This document shows positions 1-12,597 of a stretch of 64,000 nucleotides of DNA, one piece after another. The stretch comes from Amblyomma americanum (taxonomy: Eukaryota > Arthropoda > Arachnida > Ixodida > Ixodidae). A model generated the notes under the pieces. That model was not told where the DNA came from and did not search any database. It saw only the letters and a list, made by a program, of their open reading frames with translations. Location of the stretch: the NCBI RefSeq assembly GCF_052857255.1, contig NC_135498.1, positions 83,910,639-83,974,638 on the forward strand, given 5' to 3'. The number at the start of each line of letters is the position of its first letter. The stretch's first letter is position 1. The position numbers and the translations under genes were made by a program.

Positions 1-1912
1 TTCTTCGAATGCTATAAAAATGGGCCAAAGGCATAATTTAGCTGTTTCGTTTGTTCAGGTATTACACGCCGATTGTTACTATGGGCGCGGGTTAATGCCT
101 GGGCACGGCGTACAGCCCTCGGACTCTTCCCGTCAGTGCACCGTTCTTCTCAACTCGACCCCTGACCTCGCAGTACAATTAGCCAAACTTCTTTTCGGTG
201 CCTTTTTCTCGCCATTTTTGCTTCTTTCGGAAGTTTTTGCGAGCCTGTTTCTGGCGTGAAGGAACGGTCCTGTGTCCGCGGCCACTCTGCTCCCTTTTAT
301 CCTTCTCAGTTTTCTACGTTATTTTTTTTGCCCAGTGAGACGTTGCAAGGCCTTAACCACTAAACAATCTGCATCGAGAGAGATTTAATACAAAATAAGA
401 GTACACATTTAGGCTAAGCATGTTTCACCGCTTTAATTTGACCCTTACGCGCGAGGGGAATATTTTGGAATTACACCTTCTAAAGCGCCACCTCACACGA
501 CCACAAATAAGCCCTGTCTTCTTGTTTGCGCTCATTCAAGCTCAGCATTGCAGTGCAACAGGAGTAGTTTCGACCAGCCAGCGCATTGTATTGAGGCCTC
601 TTGAGTTGTGCCGCTAAACGCAGGCATCGAAAGCAAAAAGAAATCAACTCCTATCGCTCTGCTCGTTTCCTATAGATATTCCCACCTCCTAGATACACAC
701 TCCGAGCAAAATTTGTTTTTGCGCGTGAACCAGCGTTCTCTTTAAGATGCAGCCTGTAATTACATTCTTTCATGGCAGAGCACCACGCCATCCGACTAAG
801 CAGTCACTGATCTTAACAAAAGCTATTCTATGATTAAAAAATGTAGGGGCGATAAATTGATGTTGAGAGCATTGGATACCATTTTTTAATGTCTTAGGAT
901 TAGGAGGCTGAAGAACGCATATAATGCACGGCGACGTCGGAGTCTGTGTGAAGCCTCCCCCTGCTAGGTGGTGTTTAGAGGATATACATCTTTCCACCTG
1001 CCACCTGTCGACCGGACACTCGCATCTGGACCCATGGGCCCCAATACAGGGCCTTGTTGCATTCATAGCAGACACCGGCCTCCACATGCAGCTATAACCC
1101 TCTTATGCCCAAGGTCATATTTGCTTAATAAAAAAAAGATCCCCCTCTCCCTCTGAATCTGCCCCTTCCTCCCCCCCCCCCTTGCAGAGAAGAAAAGGAG
1201 AGGCTGAACGTAGAATGATTCAGCAAAAACAAATGATTAAACAGCAGGCCTACGTACAAAATATACATCTGCCCGACCGACAGACTGTGTATACAAAAAT
1301 GAGGCTTGTATGAGCTTTTCTCACATCGTTCGGTAAGAGCAATATATTACAAGCCCAACCGGCAGCTCTGTTTGAAACGGTCATCTACCAGTGCAGTGGC
1401 GCATCGCTTAACCGCAGCGCCTCTGCAACAGTCGTAGTATGAGGAGTCACAGTGATCTAACAATGCGACTCATTTTCGTAGTTGCGCAGTCTGAACTGGA
1501 GGATTACAATTGCCGTAAGACTGTAGAGCGAATTCAATGGACTCAGGATCTGAATGCAATCAGAATCGAAACAGTATCAGAACTGAAATAAATTAGCCGA
1601 TGTAAGGAGGATTATATCTCATATACACAGCATCAATCGAATTGCTGGTTTCTAGGTTTTTTCACTTCCCTGTCTAATCCGATTCAGATTTTTTTGTGAC
1701 CATGAATCTGATTTTACATTCAGAGTGCATTCTTACATGTTTTCTTCTTTCATTTCTCTTATCGCTTTTTATACATTCGTCCGAGTCATTATTGAGGCCG
1801 CGCGCTAGTCTCCCTGTAAGTGAAAAAGGGGGGTAGCCTCTGTACTTACCACATGTTGTCGTGCTTTTGTACACAAACGCCGACGCGGTGGACGCCGGCG
1901 CTAGACAGCTCC
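1..1912. other. 3' flank of unit A, no gene seen
   Basis: Non-coding flank downstream of the last exon of the minus-strand pseudogene A. It is collinear with about 28,650-30,540 (unit B) and, from about 510 onward, with about 39,840-42,285 (unit C), so it belongs to the segmental duplication. Short open frames occur here, but they are not conserved as frames between copies. I see no coding signal apart from the tRNA-like repeat listed separately. Confidence 0.7.
1316..1436 (-). repeat. tRNA-like SINE fragment, unit A copy
   Basis: On the minus strand the sequence reads GGTTAAGCGATGCGCCACTG followed by a short body. This resembles a tRNA A-box region and matches the better preserved element near 63,728-63,815. 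The same fragment sits at the same place in units B and C, so it predates the duplication. Confidence 0.5.
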
Positions 1913-3408
1913 CGCCTTACTTAGACGGGAAACAAATTCCGCAAGTAGATGAGATCCGAATTCTGGGCACGCTCATAAGCAAAACAGGAAACAACCCCAC
2001 GACTATAGCTAAGCTAGACGCGCATGCAAACCAAGTGGTAAGCATTATTAGAAGAATCTCGGCCAGGAGCAGAGGGCTGAAGAAGAAAAACAAGCTGTGG
2101 CTAGTCCAGTCCATCTTGAGTATGATCTGCTGCTCAACCCCATGCGTTGACATCAAAAAAGCAGCAAGAAACAAGTAAGACGCAATAATAAGCAAATGCA
2201 CGAAACGAGCACTGGGACTCCCAATCTCGACCTCAACCGAGGCACTAGAGGGAATGGGGGTGCGTAACACGTGGGTGAAGTTAGTGGAAGCAACGAGAAC
2301 TGCACAACTCGAACGCCTAAGTCTAACCGACACAGGACAGCAAATTTTAAACTGGGTAGGACTACAAGAGAACAGAGGAACCAAATACCAGACGTTCCAC
2401 ATTGAGTCCGAAATCAGGAAAGCGCTCACGGTCACACAGATACCTAAGAATATGCACACACAACACAACCAGGAACGACGCCAGCACAGAGCCAAACACT
2501 TGGCAGCAAAGCTAAGCAGAATGCCACCCGAGACGGTTGCCTTCAAAGACGCCGCCCTTGATGGAAAAAGAAGCTCCGTTTCAGTGATAGTCTACGGGTT
2601 CGGAACAGAACAGAGCACGATATATACGAGCGGAGTAGACGTCACAGCAGCAGAGTAAGCGGCGATCTCCCTGGGGTGCGTTAGTACGGACGCGAGGGTG
2701 ATCATTAGCGACAGCAAATCGGCAGTAACAAAATTTCTGCAAAGGCAAACTTTCACACATCACACTACGCGTTCAGCATATTATCGAAAGGCAACATAGA
2801 CGGAGGGATCACCCTAACCTGGGCCCCCGCCCACTCCAACGTACCAGGAAACGAAGCCGCCAACGCCCTCGTCCGAGCGCTCATTATCCGGGAGGGACGG
2901 CGGCCTCAACCTAACTTTAAGGTCGAGACGCTCACGACCTCCCACGAGATCATACAGCACTACAGGCTAGGACGGCGGAAATATCCATTCCCGGATAGGT
3001 CCGTCACGCCTGCAGAGGCAGTCACCTGGCGCCGCCTGCAAGCCAAGATCTACAGGTCTCCAAGATGGCAATACCTCACGCAAACCGGAAATCCGGAGGA
3101 TCAACTCTGCAGATTTTGTAATAATTTATAACTCTAAGACATATCCTCTGAGAGTGCAGCGACTCCCCGGGATATTAAATTAAGGGATTTTATTTAAGGA
3201 CGAAGAAGCGGGAGACCGCGCTTCATAGCGAAGACCCGACGACACAGGCCAACATTGTGTGTCTGGCAGCCGAAGCGGCAAACCGCTTCGTGTACTAACC
3301 CCTGCTCCTCAGGGTGACATCGGGCTCCCTGGACGCCTGCGAGTGGCACCGGAGCTCCGGTGTCAACCACTTACGGACAATAGAAGTTTTCACCACCACC
3401 ACCACCAC
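1913..3408 (+). mobile_element. 5'-truncated LINE (RT C-terminus and RNase H), degenerate
   Basis: The element begins inside the reverse transcriptase thumb region (LDGKQIPQVDEIRILG, then a conserved helix around RRISARSRGLKKKNKLWL). It continues into a broken RNase H domain (IISDSKSAVTKF) and a C-terminal knuckle-like LCRFC motif. The frame is interrupted several times. It ends in a (CAC)n tract at 3391-3408. Units B and C lack it: in C the flanking sequence is continuous (CCGCCTTCATGCCACTCC), so the insertion is specific to unit A. Similarity to the RNase H-bearing LINEs at 13.6 and 18 kb suggests the I superfamily; the exact clade is uncertain. Confidence 0.8.
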
Positions 3409-3941
3409 ATTCATGCCACTCCTAATGCTATTCCATTAAAATTACCGCAGGACACAGACCTCCGCATCTATGGAGCAGCAATGTGTGTGTTATCATTTAC
3501 ATCCGATACTAAGGCGCTGCATAGAAAAAAGTTATGTAGAATGCAGAGGGGCGCCTTTACTGGGTTGTGCTCTTGAGAGAATGGAATTCCACGCAGCTAA
3601 GCGAGAACTTAAGTCAAGCGTGCTTAACAGGATCTCATTGAGCGAAACAGATATTTCTCTTTTCTTAGCATTTTAAGAGGCAGAGGTTTGCATTCGTGCC
3701 AGCATCAGTTGAAGGCGCTGTGTGTCGTTCAGTTAATCGAGGCCACAAACACGCATAATGCATGGCCAGTGAAAGGCGCGTGCTCCTGCGCACATCCTAC
3801 ATGCCACATGGTCTACGGCCTTCGGTCAGCACAGCCAGAACCTTTTGGAACAAAGAAAGAAACGGACACTTTTAGCCACAACCTTCCTAATTGCACGTTG
3901 CGTATTCTTTATAATAAAAATTCAGCGCGCACGCCGTGGCA

Positions 3942-4177
3942 CTAACGGGGTGCGGAGAACACTCCGAAGAGATTCCTCATGAGCGGGTACGGCCCGCCCC
4001 CACAGACGCCGGCGATTCGTCGTGCCACAAGTTACACACGCCGAAGCAGCGTGCCCTGAACTTGTCGCGCATGAAGCGCGCAAGCGTCGGCACCATGAAC
4101 TCTGTCAGGTGCGAAACCCAGTTGGCGCCTTGCTTGGACACCACGACCAACTCAAAGACCTGGCTGGAGTCCCAGAC
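3942..4177 (-). pseudogene. Copy A exon 5: GH18 C-terminus, frameshifted
   Basis: Begins VWDSSQVFE after CTGCAG and includes FMRDKFRARCFGVCNLWHDE, which matches the last GH18 strand ('GGAMVWSIDMDDF'). A 1-bp deletion after WHD shifts the frame before the GVCGGG segment seen in B and C. The ancestral stop is TAG at 3944-3942. Confidence 0.75.
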
Positions 4178-4815
4178 CTGCAGTTCGCGCATGTTCCAGA
4201 GATTAGGTCCTCTTCACTTTCGAAGGTCCACCGTTAGAAACCATGAGATAAACCCATACAGCGCTGCTACCAAGAAGCTACGGTGGCGCGACATCCTCTT
4301 ACCACGCAGAAGTTAGATATTGTTATCGTAAAGCGCAATTATGAGTGCAGCAAAAATTCATAATTAATGTACTTATTTAAAATGTTTCGTCTGGAACAAT
4401 TTTCTCTCTTCCCTCTTTATTTACGAAACAGCTACTTAACAAAACATGTGCGTCAGCACTCAGACTTCTGCCTGAATGTTTGCGTAAAAATCCGCAAAAC
4501 TCTCCCACGTGTCCTGTATGAACAGCAAGTCATAATTTACAAGTTTGAACTGCTGATGTTTAATATGGCGGGTTAAAGCTATTGTCGAAATTTTAGCAGT
4601 TCAAAGATCATTTGCATCACCTAAGGTCCGCACATTTTTTCATCTTGGCTAAAAGCCAAATTCCGATATTTGGGGCTCAGAACAGCAGCGCTGACGATGC
4701 CTTTGTTTAGGCGGGTGCTGTGGGCAATTGCTACTGCTGCATACTCACAACGTCTATTCACACGTGAGCTTTTTTTGCGAAAGCGAGCTGCCCAAACCCG
4801 TGTTTACAATCTTAC

Positions 4816-5190
4816 AAAGGGGAGTGAATATGCGCGCTTGCCTCGTTGAATATCTCCTAGTATGCGAGCTCGCCGGGCGCCTTGGTGCTGGGACCGGGCT
4901 CTCCTGGCCCATACAATACTTCCTGGACGCCGGTGACGTTGCTGTCCCAGAATTTATACGTGACTCCCGCGAACGAGAGCACGTAGCAGAGCTTGCTGGC
5001 TGCCTCTTCGCTCCCGCCCGGAGAGTAGTGGCCGCGAAAACTGGCGCCCAGCGAATGCGACAGCGGCTGCTCCTCCTTCTGGAGTAGGAAGTGACGTCAT
5101 TAGGATGAGAATAAAGCGGGATGACGTCTTCGCTTCACGCAAATAATCCTCACATTGAGCGGCATAATCAGGTTCAACGCTTCAATACAC
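4816..5190 (-). pseudogene. Copy A exon 4 with stops and frameshifts
   Basis: GH18 C-terminal half: EDYLREAKTSSRFILILMTS (the 'INLMTYD' strand), FRGHYSPGGSEEAASKLCYV, SFAGVTYKFWDSNVTGV and PGELAY. The acceptor is GAGTAG and the donor GTAAGA. Codon 3 is TGA. The frame must shift between MTSL and the GHYSP segment. TAG replaces the second Tyr of the YYE motif, and 1 bp is missing just after it. Confidence 0.75.
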
Positions 5191-6210
5191 CTACTCTTCA
5201 CTTTCGTTTCAAATTCTAGGGCCATCTGCTGCATTTCTAATGGATATGCGACATCAAGAATAATCTGGAAAGGATCCCATATTAATCATTGCTGTTGCCA
5301 TTTCATTCGAATATGCCGTTACGCGTATCCGTACAGTGCGACAAGGGGTGAATTCGTTTTGTGATACATAAGTCATATACGAATGTAAGCGGCTGCTGCT
5401 GTGTCTACAGCTTATGTGCTAATGATACTGTACGACTTCCCGCTCTATTGACTGACACTGCTCTTATTTACAAAGTGCCCCTGGACCAAAGAGTGACTAA
5501 GCTGGATACTACCGTATGCGGTGGTTGTTAGTTACGTTCCTATAAATTTATTAGAATGAGGGTCTATTTAGCCTGCAATATGTCTATGGTGTTGAAACAG
5601 TCTTTGGCCGTGGCAGGCGCAGGAATAATACTTTAGGTAAATCTGCATTGTGCAGTTTCTTCAGTGGGAGTTTATCAGACACTTTCTTGCATTTTCCTGA
5701 TACAGTGGTCCATGGAAAAAACAAGTGCATAAAATCTGGACAACCGCTTCCCATTTGTGCGGCTAACACCACGTGCTGCATGGCGCAACACAAAAAAAAA
5801 ACCGCGAGAATTTCGAATCTTTCTTACATTGTGTCAAGTCTGTGTTATCGCAGGAAGCATTTTACAAGCTATACTTGTAGCTAAACGGTTCTGCTTAGCA
5901 GGACTCTAATGAAGAAAGCCTCCCTTTCTACAAATATATTCCCCCTTGGGGGTTTCCTTCAACACTCAACAGAGTCGGACTCTACACCGCGTTGCAAGAG
6001 CTAGTCGTCGGCAGCAATATCTTCACGCATCCCTTCACGAGTGGCTTCACTTTTTTTTTTCAATTACAGACGAAATTATTCCCGTTCAGTTATGACACGT
6101 GCGGCCGCAAGATGGCGCTACTGACTGATGTCCACTTAACCTACTGTGTAGACTCCCTTCAGGAGCCGGAGCGCGCATAGGTCCGCCAAGTTATCAGCAA
6201 AAGGCGCCAC

Positions 6211-6588
6211 TAATGGTGACTTCCAATCGCAGAGTTGGAGCTCTTCTGGAGCAACGTTTCCTGCTCTTTTCGGAGCAACTGTATTCCAAACGCAGATCTG
6301 AGGCATGGCTCGCGTCTACCAATCGTAGACAGGGAGCGGTTGCCGCGCCGAGATTGCTCCGTGGAGCAGCCGGGACTGCTCCGCCGAAATTGGCGGATCC
6401 GGCCGGAAGTTTGTGTGACGTTCTTTTTCAGCGGCGCTAGCGGCGCCCTACATGTCCTGGCCTGCATGCTCTGGCCAGAGCAAGTGTACTCCAATCGCAA
6501 TTTCAGGTCGCACGCTCTGCGCCAGAATCAGGCGCTCTGTCACTCAGCGTGCAGACCGCTCCGGGCCTGCGATTGGAATTCACCATAA
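6211..6588. mobile_element. Harbinger-like MITE in intron of copy A
   Basis: A 372-bp insertion (6214-6585) bounded by 19-bp terminal inverted repeats, TGGTGACTTCCAATCGCAG and its complement with one mismatch. It is flanked by TAA direct repeats at 6211-6213 and 6586-6588. The equivalent place in unit C (near 45,173) is uninterrupted. A 3-bp TAA/TTA duplication is typical of PIF/Harbinger elements (established knowledge). There is no coding capacity, so it would have moved in trans. Confidence 0.8.
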
Positions 6589-7326
6589 GACATTAGGAGC
6601 CACTCTTGCTCAGAAGTTACAGCGGCTGCTCTATATTTGCCGCTAGTATTTTTCATGTGAAATTTACTATATTCTGAAAACTATTGCTGTAGTGTGGTGA
6701 GCCGGCTTCTCAGCAGCAAGCGGGTAGCAAAACTACTTCCCCGAAAACGTTATTAGCGAAACATGCGCTAGGAGAATCGATTGCGTCAGCTCTTGTAAAC
6801 GACAGAAGTCGTAAACGCTGTATTCCAATGAAACAAAATTATAAAATTCGTAAACCAGCATGTTCTAAATGGAAATTGTTTAGAGAAGCACTCTTCAGGC
6901 AAACAGATGGACACACAATGGCTAAGTGCGGGGAATGTCCACTTTAAGTATGAGCGCGCTAAAAATGTCCTATAAGGGTGAGAAAGTCATTCAAACTATT
7001 TAATTAAAGCAGAAATTGAGTGCCAGATGAAGCTTGGAAGTCGAATTCTGTACATTGCAGAATGCTTTGAAGAAACGTGGTCCCAAGCGGTGCAGGGAAT
7101 ACAAACACGAAATTCTCACTCACGTAGGAAGCCTATACACTAACTCTAATGTCGAAGAAATCTCTTCGGCATGGAAAGCTTTTGAACCAGCCTGGCTCTC
7201 TCAAAGGTTATATATTAACATATACCAAAAATAGCTCCTGGTCTACCTCGGTTAGAACAGGATATAAGTAGCGAATGCACGGAGACTTCTGCATCAGAAG
7301 AGTGCGTTCACTAGATGCGTTTTATT

Positions 7327-7500
7327 TATGACAGGTTGAGCCGCCGTGGTGGAGTGGTAGCGTCTCTACCTCAAACACGAAAGACCCTGGTTCAATTCCA
7401 AACCTCGGCACATATTTTTTTTTATTCAGTGACTGTGCGGGGGATTTCAGTGGCTCCCATAGATGCCGCCACCGAATACCTTGGTTGGCGGTTAAGCGCA
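7327..7500 (+). repeat. tRNA-derived SINE, unit A only
   Basis: The head has an A-box-like GTGGTGGAGTGGTAGCG and a B-box-like GGTTCAATTCC about 35 bases later, followed by a T-rich stretch and a body around 7430-7500. It lies in an insertion absent from units B and C. Confidence 0.65.
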
Positions 7501-7514
7501 GGCTCTGTTAAGGC

Positions 7515-7830
7515 GCGTTTATACTCCGGCGTAACAGGCGCGCTGCGCTTCTCGGCGACCTCACGTCGGCCAAAGCGAGACCTTCAAAAATCATACTGCG
7601 CTCGACCGCTGACGCGTTCGGCGGCTTCGGCGCACTTTGACCGTACTGGCTGAGACTTGGAGCATGTTTCTATTTCGCGCCGGATGCGCCAGCCACCGCC
7701 GGCCCAACCAGACCGGTTCCGCTCCGCGGCGAGGCGCGCGTTGTGACGTCATGTGCCTCCTCGGAGCACCACCAAGGCGAAATCTCAAGTTCGCGGCCAG
7801 TAAAGCTTTCGCTTTATAAAAGACATGAGA
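7515..7830. repeat. GC-rich insertion specific to unit A
   Basis: GC-rich, CpG-rich segment starting GCGCGTTTATACTCCGGCG, adjoining the SINE at 7327. The flanking sequence on both sides resumes collinearity with B (near 33,040) and C (near 46,250). No terminal repeats or coding frame could be established. Confidence 0.45.
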
Positions 7831-8518
7831 ATCATTCGTGCACGTATCATTGCATGTAGTGGTGCTGAAGGAAGATTCTTACATTCTTCGGCTATCACGT
7901 TCCGATCAGCCCCTTTCGAGGAAAGCACATCAACTCTCTCTACCACTGCATTGTGTTGTCATGAAAACCTGAGCCAATTAATACACTGCTAAAAGCAGAG
8001 GACCCACAATCACGCGCGAAAGTTGGCGAGCCCTTTCCGCGACTTTTTCATTCTCACACCCTCCTCCGTCGCTCGTATGTACGTATCGAAGTTTAGAGGT
8101 GGCTACTGGTGAGATTCTTTCAGACGTCAGGCACCTGCCAAGGCCGCGGCCAATAAGTCGCGTAGCTCCGGCGGGTCAGGAAGCTCTCGCCCCGGAGGAC
8201 GGGCCGTCGGAGGAGCGCCAAGCGTGCAAAAAGTGACGAGAGGAGAGGAAAAAGCGCGACGACGCGGAAATTCGAATTTTGACTACCGATGACTCAGCTT
8301 CTACAAAGCGCATTAGAAAATTCCTTGCAGGACAGTATTCGTGAAGAGGTGTGCTTTAACATCCTAGCCATATTACAGATTTATTGGAAGCCTTTCAGAG
8401 CTCTTTTAAGAACCCAAGTATGCTGAGCGTCTATATGATTATTGTTTTAAGGGGGACGCACAACACAGCGAATGCGGCTGGTGGTTATCCACGCATAACC
8501 ATGAATACAATTCCGCAC

Positions 8519-8878
8519 CTGCTTCATTGTAGACTGCAGCTTCTTGAGCGCGTCGTGAAGCCTGCTCTTCTTGAGCAGCGCCGAGCGCTCGTCCTCGACT
8601 CCCCGGGTGCGCGCCAAGGGGGGCTCGCCCACGATCGGGTGCAGCAGGATCGACGCCGCGGTGGGTCCCTCGGCACCAGTGGGCACCGACGCCTCCAGCT
8701 CGCCGAGATCGAGCCGCTGCTGGAGGCTCTCCCCGGCATCCACCAGCACGCTCGGCATGATGCGCTCCTTCTCGAAGCGGTGGGCCATGCCCTCCAGGAG
8801 GTCGGTGTAGCCGCGCCGCGCCGCCAGGGTGTCGAGCGAGACTGTCCACAGGAGCACGGCGCCTCCGTAGCCTCGAGG
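8519..8878 (-). pseudogene. Copy A exon 3: degenerate catalytic strand
   Basis: 120 codons in phase 0, between GTGCTAGCAG and CAG|GTGCGG. The start aligns with the GH18 active-site strand 'GFDGLDLDWEYP' but reads GYGGAVLLWTVS, so each acidic residue of DxxDxDxE is lost (G, V, L, T). It continues with RRGYTDLLEGMAHRFEKE, which fits the following GH18 helix. It is one codon shorter than in B and C. Confidence 0.8.
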
Positions 8879-10424
8879 CTGCTAGCACACGCGAGCCGCA
8901 GCGTTTCAGCTTGACGCATACAGCCACACCCTTCAATAAGCGGCAGAGGTTAATGCAAGAAAGTATTCAGCTCCGTTCACCAATTTCCAGGAGCACGGTA
9001 CATGAGATTCTCCAAGGAGCAAGGTAGCGCACCCACGTGTGGCGCTCACAATAAGTAGTAGGGTTTACGTACTCTACATCACATTCAGAACATTACTTCC
9101 TGCCCTACTTAATTCTTTCTCGTCACCGGCAGAACTCTTCTAAGAGGAAGTAAGCTCCAGTTTCCCTCGTGCGACGTAAATATCGCACACAGGGTGATGA
9201 AGGTTCTAAAGCGGCGAAAGTTGCTTCCAGCCAATTTTACGTTTTTTTCATTGACTAATTGACCTATGGTTCTTTCATCAGCGGCTGTTTTGAAGGAATG
9301 GGACGTGAAAACATGGAAGCCGTATATTCATGCGATTTTGTGTTTTCAGATGCATGGTTATGTTCCACACAAAATGTCACATGTCCAACACTTCTGAACA
9401 AAAATTTTGAACATTTGAAAATAATAAGGCACTCTGATGTAAATATTGAAGGGAATCGTCAATTCTAGTGTTTTTCAATTGTTCGCAAGAAGCAGTTAAG
9501 ACTGCCATAGTAAACCGAAGGGGAACGTTTCTGACGATCTCAAAAACGTTAATAGCAACAAACAAACTGGAGCCTGCAGATAGGAGGTCTTCAAAATATA
9601 TTGATTGTTATAGTAACAGCTTTCAATTTGTGAAAAAAGTGCGTTCATATGTTATTTTTGGTTCAAGACTTTTTCCCCACAATTGTAGAGCATGAAATTT
9701 AAATTCACGCCACCTACTGACTAAAAAGCGCAACACAGTAGTACGAAGATGGTCACAAAGCGCTAACATCCAATGTCTGCTAGCTTTGTAACGTTCAGCG
9801 ATGAGTTAGCATGTCCATTACAAGCCGCTGGCATGTTCATCGCAAGTCAGAGGCTTTTTGAGAGCCACTATATTGTGAAAACTATTTACATCCGCCGCAG
9901 AGACGCTCTTCCTGTTGGCCAGAGATTACAAAACTAGCCGCAACAAAGGATCATGTCACTGATTTTCCGCTACACAAAGGGTCGAACATATGCTTGTTAC
10001 TTGACACATTAAGAGAAAACTGAATAAAATTTAAATCCACATCTACGCCTTCTTCAGGACAACTTCGTGTAGTTGAGCCAATGCTCCCTGGATTTTAGTG
10101 CCAGCCAAATTCACCCTAATGAGCAAGTTCAGTATGGTTATGGCGCAAGTCCATTGACTAGCGGCATACCATGAGAAACGGATACAGATGAACCAATTTT
10201 GTTTTCCATTCTTACCAGTGCAATGGTGGTTTTAAAAACATTTGGCAGCAAATGCCAGCTGCTCACGCTCTGGCTTTGGCCACCGCTCCTCTCAAGTGGC
10301 GCTATGTCTCGACGAGTAAACGAAAAAATTCGTCCAAATGGGACCCTATTGCGAATCATGCGTTGTTGCTGTGTCCCGCACTGCGATACTGGAATCGTCA
10401 GTTAAGCGTGGAAAGGATTCGTAC

Positions 10425-10697
10425 TTTGAGGCAGACCAGGAGACTCTCGAGGAATATCCAGTACGAGCCTGTCATTATGGAGGTGGGCATCTTGACGCTG
10501 AAGCTAATCATGGGCCGCAGGTGCGGGTTCAAACCGCGCAGGTAGTGCGGGAACTTGTCCGCCTCTGGCGGCGCCTCGATGTGCAGCGACGAGCTGCTGA
10601 CGTGCGCGCAGCAGAATACAGCATGGGTGCACAAGTGGTACGGGAAGATGGACAGGCCACACAGCAGGCCGGCAGACTCGGGCCGCTCGGCGAGCGC
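10425..10697 (-). pseudogene. Copy A exon 2: GH18 beta-2/beta-3 region
   Basis: 91 codons in phase 0, entered after TGTGCAG and left at AAA|GTACGA. It contains FPYHLCTHAVFCC, matching the GH18 'LCTH..Y.F' strand, and LRGLNPHLRPMISFS, matching 'N P x L K x L L x I G G'. The usual GG is replaced. The exon itself is intact. Confidence 0.8.
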
Positions 10698-11419
10698 CTG
10701 CACATGCACATATACCCAACATGGACACGCTCCTCAGCGACAGCATGCATCCTTTCTCGCTCCAGTCAGCAATAATCGAAGCGACCACTCTGCTATGCAT
10801 ATGACACCTGAACGCCATGTCATCGCCGCATGGCGTACTTGCACTTAGGCATCTGTGATACATTCGCAGCTGAAGTGGACTTCTGCTTCTCCACAGCACG
10901 CTTTCCATTACCGTCCCAGCACGCATTTCTGATGAATAATTCTTATTGTGCTCCCCAAAATCGTAGTTTGCATGCCTGTACTCATGGACCCGTTTCCTAG
11001 ACAAAGCACGAACTTTTTAAAGTAATTTAATAATGTAGTAAACTCCAGGTGGTCGAAAATAATAGGGAGCTCTCCTCTACGGCAGCTCTCAAGCACCAAG
11101 TACTGCTTTGGGTCGTTAAACATTATATACCGTAAGAAAAACATACGCCACCAAGCAAGGTAATACGTTACAAATTAGCTCCTTGTAGGCGTCGTGAAAC
11201 CATTTTCACGCATTTATTAACTTGCTGAAGAAGCAGTTCGTTTCACAGCTTTTTCTGTTAACGTATTTGTGACCCCCGTGGTACGAAAAACCTGGCATGG
11301 TGGTTGCAGGAGAAAAAACGACAGTGTACCGGCGGCTGTGCACTCTACGTTCCGCTGTTCTGAGATGTGCACCTAACACCTCCGTGCTACTGCGGCCCGT
11401 GCATTCTAAACACGGGTAC

Positions 11420-11900
11420 GCCCACACGTGGGATCGAACCGGACCTCGGCGGCCGCGTTTATGTGGAGGCTAAACGCCAAAGGCGGCCATATGCTGTGCG
11501 ATGTCAGTGTATACGTTGCTGCTGCTGCTGTGGCTGGCAAGAACAAAGTTAAGTGCACTGGCCTGCCAACTGGCTCAACCCAAGCCACGCTCGCTGCCGT
11601 GTGCTGAAAGTAGGAGAGTTAAACGATAGGAGAGGGAAGATATAAAGAAAAGGCGCCGCGCGCTTATAGGCGCATAGGCCCCGGGCCGATCCCGGAAGAA
11701 GTGCATAACCCCGGCCGACCCGTGCCGGAGTGCGTTTTGCACTCCGCCTATTCCAAAAATATGTTTAATATCTTGTGTCCAAGGACCAGCGGCAGATATT
11801 ACCTCAGGCATCAGGTATACCAGCTCAGCGCGGTTCAGGTGTGCGCCGCGGTGTGAGAAATGCTGGGCGATTTCCTTTCCTCAAAAGCCAATTTTTTTAA
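11420..11900 (+). repeat. Ruka-type SINE, interrupted, unit A copy
   Basis: The tRNA-related head and middle (CGGCGGCCGCGTTTATGTGG ... GTGCGATGTCAGTG) and the tail (GCGCGGTTCAGGTGTG ... TTTCCTTTCCTC) are separated by unrelated sequence at 11516-11838. Uninterrupted copies sit at the same place in B and C, so the SINE predates the duplication and the interruption is later. Confidence 0.65.
11516..11838 (-). repeat. Repeat family X copy inside the SINE
   Basis: This segment resembles, in inverse orientation, the sequence at about 24,890-25,165 (shared motifs include CGGCACGGGTCGGCC and CTACTTTCAGCACACGGCAG on the minus strand). It replaces the middle of the older SINE. I do not recognise the family. 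Confidence 0.5.
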
Positions 11901-12597
11901 TTTCCATACGCGAGTAAAAAGGGAGCAAGCTCTCCTCTAGCACACCACTTTTGTAAAAGGTGGCGTGCTTGAGGACAAGGTACTCCATTTCTACACACAC
12001 CTCTCTTTCTAGTGTACCATCGGGCAGGTGCCGGTAGGAGCGCTTACCACACTGTCCTCCGGAAGGGGCACTTTTTCGGCGTGGAGTGCGCGAAAACGTG
12101 ACCCGATCCACTAGGAGTGCTGCAGTGCGGAGAAGAACACACTCAAACGCAGATGCACGGGCGAAGGCAACGGCATAAACACGCAAGGGCTCAGAGATCC
12201 GCCTTCTTCACCGAAAAGGAGCTATACAGAAATGCCGTTTAAAAATAGAGAACCGAATATCAAGCCATGGGGAAAGCGGCAAAGTAGGGAAAGCCAGAAG
12301 AAAGGGAGGCCCGACGAAGGGGCCACCGCCATACGGGCGCTGTGCGCGAAGGAGGCCGCGCAGCTGCGCGAGCGGCGCGTGCGACATAGCAAAGGAGGTG
12401 AAACTTACATCTCGGTCGAGGTTCGTCCTAAGGCTCTGCACTTGTGAGAAGGTATAGTCAGCGATAAGCAGCCGCCACCTCCGCGTGAGATTTGCGCCCA
12501 ATTAAGGGTCCAAGCAGTTTCATTAACGGAACCGTAACGAAGTTTAGCGCCTTTCATCGCGCCGTTGGCCTGCAGGTTACGCTTCGCGTGGGCTTAC

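Noticed and set aside
20..259. Similar short frames at 20-259 and 28,682-28,921 (starting GQRH)
   Set aside because: The similarity is explained by the segmental duplication. Many changes alter amino acids, and there is no splice or start context.
1917..2546. 209-residue open frame on the minus strand
   Set aside because: It is the antisense shadow of the LINE fragment at 1913-3408, whose RT and RNase H motifs read on the plus strand.
7327..7400. Possible tRNA gene
   Set aside because: A- and B-box-like sequences are present, but the arms do not form a good cloverleaf and a SINE body follows. The same holds for 53,800-53,880 and 63,728-63,815.
8524..8936. Arg/Pro/Ala-rich frames overlapping exon 3 of copy A
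   Set aside because: Alternate-frame readings of a GC-rich coding exon; the GH18-like frame with proper splice borders is the supported one.
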